NCBI GenBank assembly: GCA_963402885.1
Contig: OY727098.1
Location: forward strand, 22,554,717 to 22,618,716
From: Antedon bifida
Lineage: Eukaryota > Echinodermata > Crinoidea > Comatulida > Antedonidae
DNA length: 64,000 nucleotides
Reading direction: 5' to 3'
Shown: positions 9,406-20,159 of the stretch, piece after piece
How the letters are laid out: every line of letters starts with the position of its first letter
Numbering within the stretch: position 1 is the stretch's first letter
Notes under the pieces: model-generated
What the model saw: the letters and a program-made list of their open reading frames with translations, nothing else
The model's database searches: none
Told to the model about the DNA's origin: nothing
Translations under genes and position numbers: made by a program

Positions 9406-9963
9406 GCCGTCAGATTTAGAGATTTACAAGAAACCAACAATATGAAAGTACTGTATGAGATTTGAAACACAGTAGGCGTTTTTGAATTATAGTTTAGGGA
9501 TAATTCACGGGAAAACCATTAACTACATTTCCTTGTTGTAATTAGCTAAATGTTAAGTACCGGGTGTTACATTTCTTTCCTAAAAAAAACAGGAAGAAGA
9601 AGAATAGCCTGTAAAAAATATAACAAAAATGTGATGCCTATACTTTCTCTTATCTATACACCTCATATCTAAGTACGTATAGCCCTAATTTAAATACAAG
9701 AGTGTCTGTATCGACCTTTGAAAGGATATTTATCTAAATTTGCGTCTGATAACAAGCATGTAGGCTAATGTTAAAAAATACCCCAACGTTTTAGGTACTA
9801 AACTATGAGTATCATTCCCGATTGATTGCCTCAAAATAGACAATTTTCCATCCATTTAACATCCTTTTCCTCTGTAATCTAACTTTATTGGTCATACAAA
9901 ATATCCTGATCACATCCATGCATTCATTCATAATCCATGATCGTTTTATTCATCAACCAATCA

Positions 9964-9998
9964 TCACCCTCATTAAAAATGGTAAAAAAAAATTTTAA
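9964..9998 (+). repeat. SINE 3'-tail remnant
   Basis: TCACCCTCATTAAAAATGGT followed by A-rich sequence matches the 3' end of the SINE copies at 13540-13772 and 41327-41540. The rest of the element is absent, so this is a 5'-truncated insertion, or a tail shared with the mobilising LINE. Confidence 0.5.
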
Positions 9999-10094
9999 AA
10001 ATCCTACTCGATCTTGCAACTTTATTTACTTTATTTTTGTATTCTTCATTTTAGATATTCAATATTTGAATACAAAAAATTGCACGTGATTGGA

Positions 10095-13000
10095 ATGACA
10101 AATGTGTTTGACAGGCGTGCTTCGGCTACTTCGAATGCTCGGTCTTCTCCGAAATTAGTGAGTAGTCATGAGAATGGCCGAATGCGTCGATCGCAGTCGG
10201 TTGGTTACAGAAACTTTGCGCAAAACAGATTCTCAAAACTTGTAAGGTAAACTATGATTTTTTTTTTTTGCACTTTTAGATATTTTTCATCATCATCATC
10301 CTCATCATTAATATAAAATGAACTCATTTTAGACATTGGTCCAGTTTCGTACATTTCAATATCATTCCGATTAATATTGTTCTTTCTTTATCGATATTTT
10401 ATTTACTATAGAAAATTGTCTGTGATCACTTTCTCACCGACCGTACTATCACACAGAGGGAGTTTTCTCAATCTACCTTTTTACGACACCCATGCATTAT
10501 CACCCAACATATTTGCAACGTATTCTGGTCCGGAGGGGGGTCTCACGAATGCCCCTTGTGATCCTACTAATGAATCAGGTAAGATATTTTCATTTTTGAC
10601 CAATCAAAATAAAGATCTTGACGGGTGGGACAAGACATAATGGAGGAAAGGAATATTCCGATTCCTATGATATTCTCGTGAGAAATATAACACGGGAATA
10701 TTAGGAAGTATACACTTGTGTCGTGGTGGATCATTGAAATAAAATGTTATTTTCGTATTTTTTTGTTTGTTTTTTTTTTAGCGCGGGCGGGGCTATAATG
10801 CTTAGGCCTACAATATGACGAAACTATTTTTTCTTTCGTTTGAGGATGTGGAATAAAAGGGGAATTTTGAAATTGTTTAAATTGATAATTTATAACGCCT
10901 ATCCATTATAATTATTACAGTAATTGTGTCCTGTTTTTGGACCGGACATCAACATTATTATGTTTATCGTTTCGTTTCCTATTGGTTGTTTTTCCTGTTG
11001 TTGTTGTATAATATTCGTATTTGTTGGTTATTAAACTCTATCAATTACGGATGTAGCCTAAAAGTTAACAAAAAGACAGTATTTAGTAAAAAATTGGGAG
11101 AGTAACGTTACTATAGTAAAGTTAAAAAATATAAGAATAATATTTTAGAATATCAAAAAATGTTTAAAAAAATACTGTGGAGATGCCGGGGATTGAACCC
11201 GGGGCCTCGCGCATGCGAAGCGCGCGCTCTACCACTGAGCTACATCCCCAGTCGGAAGGAAAGACTTGTATAATTTGTCTATAAAGAAATATGAGGGCGC
11301 AATTTTTGTTTCGTGTCATTTTTGTAAATTCAGTTAAAGCGTGTGTCACGTCTGTGATCCATCGTGTAATATTTTTGTTACTTTTTGCTTGTAAATTGTC
11401 TGATTTTGTAATGAACGGTTAATAGTCAATATTTAATTAATCGAAAACTCGTGTATCATTTCTTATTACTCTTTTTTGATATATAAGGGTTGTTGGAAAT
11501 CTTGTCCACGTTCTAGGCTAGTCCTAGGCAATTTTCTTGCAAAGAGAATTTCCGATAGAGAGAGAGAAGCCTGTCTGTTGGGCCTTCCATTAAAAAAAGA
11601 AGGAAGTGATCATTTTAGTTAGCGCCCTCTATAGTTATAAAACATTAGATTCTCTCTAGATATCTTCCCCCCCACCCCCACCCCCACCCCGGCGGCCCAA
11701 ACTAGCATCTATAAAAACATACTATAATATTATCTTCTTTTTTTTCTCATAATAAATTTAAGGTACAATATTTAAGTATAATTAATTAAATATATATAAG
11801 GAGAAAGTGAAATTAATTGCTTTATTTTAATTAATTTTAACTAGAAATGTATCCATCTCATCTGCAACATATTAATTTGGTGCTAATAATTGTAGGAACT
11901 TACTTAAGTTATGGCACTGTCACGTTATGTATGTAACCGTTACTATTACACAACGTGCAAAACACAAACGACTCAGACACAGGTACAAGAAATACAGAAG
12001 TATAAGAAATTGCTTTATTGATGTTGCTCACTAAGGCTCTGACTGCGAATGGTCTTCCTGACCATTTGCATTAATTTTAATCATTATGGAAACAAAGAAA
12101 ATACACTTAATTACTAAAACAGGAATTAAAGCTACTATAATTGATTAATGGCCAAAACAGATACCAATGACCAAAAGATTATAATGAATGGTACAAATCC
12201 TATAAACAAATAGTGGACCACGGTATTTCCAGATTACCCTATTCGGGGGACATCCATATTTAAGGGCAAGGGGAAACATTTTTTTTAAATTACCACTATG
12301 GCCAACCCCTGCTAAGGGAGACAAGGACACTTGTTAAATGGTTGATTCAGATATTTTGGGTCCTGAAGGTGTCCCCTTTAAAGTAGTAGAGGTTCAACTG
12401 TAATACTTTGATAATATTAATAATTAACATTGTTTATTCTTACAGCGCTAAATACCAGAAAAACAGATTGGGATATTCATCATCGTCGAGCATACGGAAC
12501 TGCAGTGTCACTATATGAACGTAATCCAAAAGAAAGTTGCAGAACAGGCAAGTATTAATTCTAGAATTAAAATTCCATCCAAAAACCCTGTTTTTTACAC
12601 CATTCCATCTTCGAATAACACAATTAAAAAAATTTTTTTTTTGTGATTTAAATACATTTTTACAAATACTTTATGTTATGAACACTACATTTTTTTGTCT
12701 TATTTGGATAAACAACATAGTGTAAAGCAAAATTAGTGGGTAAAACAACATTAGTAAATAAATAACATTAGTAGTTAAGCCCCTACTACTAGGTTTTATG
12801 CAGTTGGCTTCTGTTTTGAAGATAGCATACTTACTGTATTATAAACTTAATTTAATTGAAGGACATAGTGTGTCTGTTTGTAGGCCTTAGGCAATGTAAA
12901 CTTGAATATTTCCTACATGTATGTGAGATCAATCAATCATTCAAAATGTAGCCTACCTTGACACAAGCAAGTCAATACCGAGCTTCCTGTTTTTTACAGT

Positions 13001-16000
13001 GGGGGAACATTATCGACCATTAACTCATCATTAAGCCTCTGCATTTAGCTGATGAACCATTGATGCTTTATTAAATGGGAAATGATATGTGACCTAGGCC
13101 AAAACAAGCTACAGCAAAGCATTAGTCATGTTGGAGTAGATGAATTAGAGTTGCTGTTAACTACAGTATTTAATAATATTTATTTTGCAAAAGTTCTTAA
13201 AAGTATGTTTTACATTTCATCTTGCCAAGAGCAAGTAATAGGCATGAGCCCAAACAGAAAACTGCTCTTTCTCCATAAAAAAACCCCCAGAAAACTGCTC
13301 TTACTCCATCATTTAAATGACCTAAACTAGAAATTCAATATACTATAAATAAAACTTTGTAAATCTATTGCAAGCAATATCTTTAGAATGTATGTAATTG
13401 TAAGATATGATAGATATTTAGGAGCTTTTACTTTGTGACAATCTAGGAACAAGTTAGGTACAAGCCATGTAAATTAATTGCTGTGTTGTCGATCTTTTCC
13501 TGGACCTAGAAACCCCCAATTTTTGAGGTGTTATTTTTCAACCATTTTTAATGAGGGTGATCCATCCAGCAATTGCTGATCATTAGGGACCCTCAGAGGT
13601 TCACAAAACAAACATATACACAAGATGCTCTACATAAACAAAGTCTTATTACAAGTCTTTGGGAGTGGAGTTGTAATTTTGTCCTTAGAAAAAATCCTGA
13701 CATGTGACGGGACATGAACCCAGGACCCTTGAAGTGGTAGCCAAGTACCACCAAGCCACAACTCCACTCCAGTTGGAGGAATCATTTCCCAACTTCCCCA
13801 CATGCACACTACAATGAATTATAACCTGTATATTGCTGCAAATTGGATGCTTCCTATTCACCACCACATTCATTTACTAAGTTGTAATTCTATTTGTATA
13901 AAGATTTCCCTGCCGGAGGATCAAATCTTTCCAGAAACATTTTAAACAAAAATGCAACTTACTTTTACAAGCTTTTGCATAGTATGATACAATTAAATTA
14001 ATATAAATACTTTTTTTTCCTACTTAGGTAGTCCAGTTGCTGATGTGTTTGCAATTCAAGCAACTGAGAATGGTGCGATTTTGGCTTTAGCAGATGGGGT
14101 GGGCTGGGGACATAAATCCAGATTAGCTGCACAGTGTGCTGTCAGAGGATGCACTGAATATCTGCAAGCTCAGCTATTTGGTACTTGCCCTCCTAAAAAT
14201 ACTCATGAAGTGTTTAAGGTATGTTTTGTATGGTTGTTAACTTCAGTTTAATGCATATTATTATTATTATTATTCGTTTTTTTGTGTTGCAACTGTCTAA
14301 TCAAAGGGCAAATGACTAAAAAAAATGACAAGGCAGGATAATGGAAAAATAAATCAACTAAGCAAAAATGCGACGTGTATACACAAGTCCTTTGTCAGGA
14401 TGATTTGATTTTGACATGCATGCTGCCCTCTATTATTATACTTTTTTTTTTATCTTGGGTCACATTTTTTTTTTCTGACTAATGTAATATATTATGATAA
14501 TAACTTTAATTCACACATGATACGTGGAAAACATTAAGAATTTCTTAATGTTTCTGAAACATGATGAAATTCAAGCTTCCTGTTAAGATATATAGATAAG
14601 CACAGATACATGTCTCCCTAATTGCCTGTGGTCTCCATAGGATAATATGTTTGCTTTTCTGAAATTCTCAAAACAATAGGGAGGTTTCGCAACGCTACGA
14701 ATACGATAACGAAAACGGATACGTCATACATTTATGAAACTTTTGAGCTGATCCCCATTTCATATTCGTAAAGCGTATTTGTGTTGACGAATATCACCAG
14801 TCATATTCGTAACTACAAAACGAGTATAGTTTTTGATTATTTTCCACATTTTGCATTTGAATCAGAAATGATTCATGATTATAATATAATTATAGATTTA
14901 TTGAAAGTAATTTACTAAAAGTAATTTACTAAAATAACAAGTCGATTTTGATAAATAGCAGTTTTTAAAGTGCTCACTCGCTTTGATGTTACGCTAGGCC
15001 TAGGCAGCCAAGCAACACGTACCTGCTGCGCTTCGAATTTACCGCAGTCACATTTTTTTTTTTTTGGATCGACGGCGCCCTCGATTTTTGCAGGCTTACG
15101 AAAACGAATACATGTGCGTGACGTATTCGTTTTCGTTATCGTATTCGTAGCGTTGCGAAACCTCTCTATTATGCCATTATGTCAACAAGAGATGTTGAAC
15201 ACATCTCATTAACAATCTAGGTAATACACCTCAACCCTTCTTTGGATTTTAGTTACTACGTACAAGTTTGGATCATGGCCAGAAACTTATCTTGATTAGT
15301 GAATCTACATTAACAACAATCTGTATTGCCGTTGTTGTCCAGTTACAGAGGTCTGACCAGTATGTAGTCTGTGTAGTAAATGTTGGTGATAGCCTTGCTT
15401 ATGTATACAGCCATAAACATGGTGTACGAGAAATCACAACAGGTAAATGTATACACAGACTTAAACAAAAATAATCCTATCTCCTTTTCAGCTTTCTTTT
15501 CTTACGATTTTACTGAGGTCACTTTGCTACCTGTAAAGTCTGTATAGTCTAGATTTATATAACAAAACTATAATAATAAATCTAAGCATAGAAGAAATAG
15601 TCTAAACTGGCTGGTAAAAAAATGAATTGATTAATTTTTAACCTAAACATTAGACCACTGAGGCTTTCGATTTGATTAGAAATTGACCATTTAACAATAC
15701 TAGTGTGTACGTACATGTACTATAATCATGGAGGTAAAAAATACTTACCTCCATGCTGTAATAACATATAATGTTAAAACATTTTTCAAATTATTAGTAT
15801 ATTCAAAGAAATAAGCAGAGCCATATCCATAATATTCTTCATTTATAATACTAAAAACATATTATTTTGTTTTCATAAAAAACATACGTCTGTCAAAAAT
15901 GACATGACTTTGGTATGTATCTATTATTAATATACACATCATTCTTATTTATCCTTGCACTGTGTTAAACTTACAGGTTGTCGTGATTTACAGCATGATC

Positions 16001-16572
16001 GTGATTTGCGTGAATGTGGCGGTGCCCTCGGACCAGCTGTTGGTGAAGAACCCGACCTTGATAATCTGACCTTTTCGTTTACCATGTTAGAACAGGATGA
16101 TGTTGTTTTTCTCACAAGTGATGGTATCGCAGATAATTTTGATCCAGCCATCGCTTTGACAGCCAGAATATGTGATTTCAAATTCAAAAAACCCAAAGAT
16201 TCTCTACCGCTTATACAGACAGCAGAAAGACATCCACTTTCGATAAATTCTATGACAAAACTCTTGGAGAAATCTGCAGATTATGAACCTGGGGAGGACA
16301 CAGCTATGCAAGTTTGTGAGGTGTTTATTCAGTATGTTGTAAAGCTAACCAATGATTATAGAGACAATCTTGAAAGTTACCATAAGGCTGTAAACAATAA
16401 CGATTTGACGAATGAACAAAGAGAAAAATTACAAGCTCTTCGCAAAGAAACAATTTATAACCTGCCGGGCAAGTTAGATCATGCATCTATAGTGGCGCTA
16501 ACAGTTGGACATTGGAAGCATAAAGAGGGCGCTGTAGTAAACAGACAAGAAATGAAGGTTTATCCGCCTTAA
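10095..16572 (+). CDS. PPM/PP2C-type serine/threonine phosphatase-like protein (465 aa, complete)
   Basis: Exons: 10095-10246, 10412-10578, 12446-12547, 14028-14218, 15253-15442, 15977-16572. All phases agree and the stop is TAA at 16570-16572. Residues 1-50 are basic and Ser/Arg-rich and may be a targeting or regulatory tail. The PPM fold follows: [10 protein letters not shown] (metal-ligand Asp163), [12 protein letters not shown] (Asp250), [11 protein letters not shown] (Asp316, Asp320) and [11 protein letters not shown] (Asp435). PPM enzymes are Mn/Mg-dependent phospho-Ser/Thr phosphatases. The classical DG-GG motif is here DGVGWG, as in a divergent set of animal PPM proteins with KSRLAA after it, so activity is likely but not certain. 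The start at 10095 is the first Met after the in-frame TGA created at the exon 1/2 junction. I do not recognise a named orthologue. Confidence 0.88.
11166..11172 (-). terminator. Pol III terminator of tRNA-Ala
   Basis: A run of seven T on the minus strand begins six bases after the tRNA 3' end, sufficient for RNA polymerase III termination. Confidence 0.85.
11178..11249 (-). tRNA. tRNA-Ala (anticodon CGC)
   Basis: Read on the minus strand, 72 nt fold as a full cloverleaf: acceptor GGGGATG/CATCTCC with the G3-U70 wobble that is the alanine identity element, D arm GCTC..GAGC, anticodon stem CGCGC/GCGCG with loop TTCGCAT (anticodon CGC), and T arm CCGGG-TTCAATC-CCGG. A boxes and B boxes are intact (TAGCTCAGTGGTAGAGC; GGGTTCAATCC). 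A T7 run follows on the minus strand (11172-11166). It lies antisense inside the second intron of the phosphatase gene. Confidence 0.97.
11654..11700. repeat. C-rich tract (CCCCCAC)n
   Basis: A short CCCCCCACCCCCACC run ends in CCCCGGCGGCC, within the phosphatase intron 10579-12445. The surrounding intron is otherwise AT-rich apart from the tRNA gene. Confidence 0.85.
12215..12400 (-). repeat. Dispersed 'GGGGACACC' repeat, copy 1
   Basis: Read on the minus strand it has GAACCTCTACTACTTTAAAG then GGGGACACCTTCAGG, followed by AAGTGTCCTTGTCTCCCTTA. This matches the order of words in copies at 30636-30770 and 36264-36388. It is probably a short DNA-transposon derivative; ends are not clearly defined. 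Confidence 0.5.
12446..12547 (+). CDS. Phosphatase exon 3 with GC donor
   Basis: This 102-bp exon encodes the segment from [10 protein letters not shown] to [11 protein letters not shown]. Its 3' boundary is ACAG/GCAAGT, a GC-AG intron, supported because exon 4 continues the frame exactly (G/GT-AGT-CCA). GC donors are a small minority of animal introns and usually have an otherwise strong consensus, as here. Confidence 0.85.
12548..14027. other. Phosphatase intron 3, with one SINE
   Basis: Apart from the SINE at 13540-13772, this is AT-rich intron with unassigned reading frames. At 13904-13935 a GCCGGAGGATCAAATCTTTCC stretch resembles a Penelope-type tail word but is too short to call. Confidence 0.5.
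13540..13772 (-). mobile_element. tRNA-derived SINE, family A, copy 1
   Basis: On the minus strand: a tRNA-like head with A-box-like TGGCTTGGTGGTA and B box GGGTTCATGTCCC, then a body with AAGACTTTGTTTATGT, GTGAACCTCTGAGGGTCCCT and TGCTGGATGGATCACCCTCA, ending ATTAAAAATGGTTG. The same body appears on the plus strand at 41327-41540, which defines the family. Confidence 0.8.
14679..15166. mobile_element. Non-autonomous DNA transposon with long TIRs, TA target site
   Basis: The left end GGGAGGTTTCGCAACGCTAC continues GAATACGATAACGAAAACGG. It is matched by the right end, whose complement starts GAGAGGTTTCGCAACGCTAC and stays identical for about 47 bp with two mismatches. TA lies immediately outside both ends (14677-14678, 15167-15168), as for Tc1/mariner-type insertions. 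Further ATTCGTA words occur subterminally. The 488-bp body has no transposase. It sits in phosphatase intron 4. High TIR identity suggests recent activity. Confidence 0.85.
15647..15690 (-). repeat. tRNA-related SINE fragment, family C
   Basis: ACATTAGACCACTGAGGCTT on the plus strand (complement: an A-box-like AGCCTCAGTGGTCTAATG) matches the head of the copy at 59458-59525. It is too short to be a gene. Confidence 0.5.
15727..15755. repeat. CATGGAGGTAA hairpin, copy 1
   Basis: Perfect 11-bp arms CATGGAGGTAA / TTACCTCCATG flank a 7-nt loop. A related palindrome occurs at 63281-63306, implying a shared element rather than chance. Confidence 0.85.
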
Positions 16573-16753
16573 GATACATTTCAGAGAATATTCATAGTTT
16601 CAGTTGCTTATCATTCAACCATTGAAATTAGCCAATTTGATTTTCCTTAAATGTGATTTTTGTTATGTTACACATAACTAATTCCTGACTTTGCTGAAAG
16701 ATAGTTGGCTTTAGTTTCCTGTTAAGTAAACAATAATAAATAATACTTTCTTA
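16573..16753 (+). other. Phosphatase 3' UTR with polyadenylation signal
   Basis: An AATAAA hexamer at 16735-16740, 165 nt after the stop codon, is the best cleavage signal. It abuts the MITE that starts at 16754. Longer UTRs are possible; other AT-rich signals occur downstream. Confidence 0.5.
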
Positions 16754-16881
16754 AGCTCTGTCTACACTATCAAACTATATGACAAAAAAACGTGATGTGC
16801 TCATATGTGGACATGATGATGTCATATCACTACCATATTTGGGCACATCACACTAACTAGTTTGATAGTGTAGACAGAGCT
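16754..16881. mobile_element. PIF/Harbinger-like MITE, copy 1 (128 bp)
   Basis: Termini AGCTCTGTCTACACTATCAA and its complement flank a 128-bp element. TTA precedes (16751-16753) and follows (16882-16884), a 3-bp TWA duplication typical of PIF/Harbinger. The copy at 31263-31402 shares termini and internal words such as GTGGACATGATGATGTCATATCA-type sequence. Confidence 0.8.
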
Positions 16882-17584
16882 TTACACTCAATAGATGGTA
16901 AGTAATGATGCTATCTACATTAATGGGTAATAGTACATATACAAAAAGTAAACTTACTGCTCGTCTCAAGAGAGTTAAGTCAAGCTATCTATAGTTGATG
17001 TGTTACTATGTTGATCACTCTACCGGAACCACAACATTCTTGTATACAAAACTTACATTTTAGCTTACTCTCAAAAAAACTAGTTATGTATTTAATATAA
17101 AAAGTGACAAATTTTAAACCCTGCATTATTTGATTCAGTATTGAGCTTATTGATATCTGCTGCAATTTGTTTTTTCTTTGAATTTTGCAATATAAGGCTT
17201 AGTTTTGATTTTCCTTCAATGTTGAGAATTAAGATAAGACTGATGCCGTTTGCATACACTACAAAACAAGTCCTGTTTTTGTTGATTGATACAGATAGTA
17301 TTGGCATCCATTTCTATGATCGATTTTTTCTAAAATATAACGTTTCAATGATCTTCACATAGTTTCTACTTTGTTAATCAGGAAATCATTCCCTTTTCTC
17401 AGGTTAAATATACTTTTGTTAGATTGAATTTTAAATATTCAAAGATTGGCTGATTTGTACAGCATGCTGTATTTAATATAATTGAATCATACATAAAGAT
17501 ATACTTTGATTTGAAGCGTTTTCTATAGTAGATCTATGTATGTGTACTGTCTTAATACTAAAATACTATACAAAATTAAAATAG

Positions 17585-17714
17585 TTCACACTACGGTAGG
17601 ACACAATGCTAGGACGTAAGCGCAACACAGGTCAGATGACCAATCTTAAGCGATAGATTGTTAGTCATTGGTCAACTTGCTTGCGTTGTGCTTGCTTCCT
17701 TGCATTGCATCCTA
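17585..17714. mobile_element. Imperfect palindromic MITE-like foldback
   Basis: The left arm TCACACTACGGTAGGACACA with AATGCTAGGACGTAAGCGCAAC faces a right arm whose complement reads GGCTCCCACTAGGATGCAAT then GCAAGGAAGCAAGCACAACGC. The arms are about 40 bp and imperfect. The central part, GACCAATCTTAAGCGATAGATTGTTAGTCATTGGTC, folds back too. No target duplication is certain. Confidence 0.6.
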
Positions 17715-20040
17715 GTGGGAGCCAAGCTTTATGCATTTGATTTTATAACTATGTATTTTGAAAGAACTGCAGACTCAATAGTAGAAAATGATTCTTTATA
17801 AAATGTTGTTTAGCGCTGGAATATACTGGTGCTATAAGAAAATGTACGCAAATTGTTGAATTTTATAGACACCTCTATTTTAAAACAAAATGTATGTACA
17901 AAAAATGTATAGATATTAATAAGTAACATTAATGTGTAATTTAAAACATTTATTTAGCTTTTTAGCTAGCAATTTAGCGAAAAAATTCCAAGCAATATTA
18001 GTAATCTTGATGCAGGATAAAATGATTTTATACAAATAATATGTAAATTAGATGCATTTAATATATTTTATATCAATGTTTTATGTAGTTAATGTACATT
18101 CTGTCCAATATTATAATTCATTTGTTTTTTCATTGATTTTGATGTGACTAGTTAAAATCATTAAGGTATTTAGATGTTTCCAATTTCGGTAAACAAGTAT
18201 TGTACAATTATTTTAACTATAGCAATTCCATGTCAACTCAACTAAGAATTTTCCTAAATTTCTCAGTTAGTTTTCCTTCAGATTTTTTAATTTGTTGGCC
18301 ATGATGGGAAACGACCACCAGAGATGGAAACATTTTTATTTCGGTTGCCTAATTAGCGAATGGAACAACAACCCTTTTGCTAATTTATTAAAGTTTAATA
18401 TTAGATTATTCATCATAATTTTTTTTTACTTATTCATCTTTTTATTTTCGGAATACCATATCCATAGCAAGAAATGCAAAGAAATCAAAGGTATTGGTAT
18501 TGCCCACCAAGTTAATTCATGGGGGATGAGATCAGTTTGTGCGTTTAAAAAAATAAAATTATTTGAATGATACATCGGAGGGCATAACAATTACTGTGCC
18601 GCAGTTATCCTTGAAACCGTTTGGTTTTAAAAGTTAAAAACAGTTCAAAGGATGCATGTGCTGTACCTCATTGACAGATACAATTTTAACAGAATCGCTT
18701 TTGACAAGCATTTGCTTAGTCGCATCTTTTATACATACCATCCTTGCAACCGAAAGACCTGATTTCCCATTTGAAGCGCGTAATTAAACATTTTTCTCAC
18801 GTGCACTTGTGAGCAAGATGCGTAACGATTAAATGCTATATGAATGAAGATACTTGCTCTTCATCGCGATACATTTAAGAAGAAATAACCCACAAAACGA
18901 TAAAAAGTTTAATTAACTTGCTGGCATTAATTTTATGTTAAAGGCGCTATTTCCCACCAATAGTATTTTGCAGGTGTATACGTCACATTCCCATTGCTGT
19001 TTTAAGTATATAAATTATATTTAAATAAACGTTATATGTAAGTCAACAGATTACAATAAAACTTATAATTGCTGCATTTTAAATGTATGGTTTGTCATTG
19101 TTTTTGCCCAAAATTGATTGTTTATTGCACGTTTTTAAGGTAAAAGACAAACATTACAGTGTCTTCTATTTTCACTCTAGGTGATTATTGTTGTCTATCC
19201 TTCGTTACGAAGATGATGGTCTATGTTCCTTGGTGTCGATAAACTCTAAGATGGCTTATTAGTCCAATTCTGGTCTTAAAGGTACTACACTGCATACAGG
19301 GCACGTGGTTACAGGTTGTGACTTTATGTCTTCTCTCATTTTCAATGTGCATCTGTTTGTTTGAAAGGTTTTTAGTGCGCCTTCATGGATGATGGTTCGC
19401 CAGAGTACTAGGCTGTTTTTTACATTTGTTTTCCCAGTTTCTGACATCAATGTTAATTTTTCATGCATATCCACAAACTTTTATTATTTCTGTTTCAAAA
19501 AATTCAAATTAGGAATATACGTTTGACAAACATTCAGATGATGATAACCTCTTTCAATTTTCAAAATTACCGTCGCTGAATCCTCATTTTAAAAACATTT
19601 TCCATATATTAATATTGCTTTTACTCTAGTAGTAGTAACAATGGACGGAAATTAGGATGCATATCATATTTTCTGACCAGGACTGCGAAAGGGAAATTAG
19701 TTGATTAAAAGGTACATGATGGTCAGCTTTTATCTCAATAGAACCAAATCTTACGGATCAAGGAAACAGGCGATTGAAACGGAATGAGCTCAAATTGGTA
19801 TTATATTAAAGTTATTATATAACTTATATTAGTTGAGTATAATTTGGTACCATTTGAAAAGAATTGTTTACAGTGTATCTTTTCATATAAAAAACAGTTG
19901 TCGCATCAATAGAAATAAAAAAGAGAGACACAGGCCCTATACATTTTATTGGTGTGTTAAGACTATCATCCAGTCTTAAGAACTTTCTGTCTGATGTGTA
20001 AGTTTCTCGTTCTCCTGTGTTTCCACACTTTAATCTTATT
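17715..20040. other. Gene-free stretch between phosphatase and MAST genes
   Basis: This is AT-rich sequence. Open frames at 18292-18570 (plus) and 19259-19474 (minus, ending with a CPVC motif) have no recognisable family, splice context or homologue I can name, so I leave them uncalled. The 18760-18870 part has more CpG (GCGCGTAATTAAACATTTTT, CACGTGCACTTGTG) than its surroundings and could be regulatory. Confidence 0.4.
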
Positions 20041-20048
20041 CAGTTTTT

Positions 20049-20110
20049 AGTCGCGTGAAAGCGACTCTATAGTTCACTATGTCGGTCGGTCTGTCGGTCG
20101 GTCGGTCCGG
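20049..20110 (+). mobile_element. AGTCGC hairpin plus (GTCG)n: probable element end
   Basis: AGTCGC-GTGAAA-GCGACT is a perfect 6-bp stem with a 6-nt loop at 20049-20066. It is followed by CTATAGTTCACTAT and a GTCGGTCGGTCTGTCGGTCG array (20081-20108). This ordered combination is known to me as a recurring repeat terminus in marine invertebrate genomes, but I cannot name the superfamily. Confidence 0.45.
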
Positions 20111-20159
20111 TATCACTTTGCGTTTTATCGCGTTTTCTGTACTCTTTGAACTGCACGCG

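Noticed and set aside
18292-18570. 92-codon plus-strand frame
   Set aside because: Contains a phenylalanine/isoleucine-rich run typical of AT-rich DNA, with no family likeness or splice context.
19259-19474. 71-codon minus-strand frame with TCPVC
   Set aside because: A single CxxC is not enough for a zinc domain; no homologue or exon structure seen.
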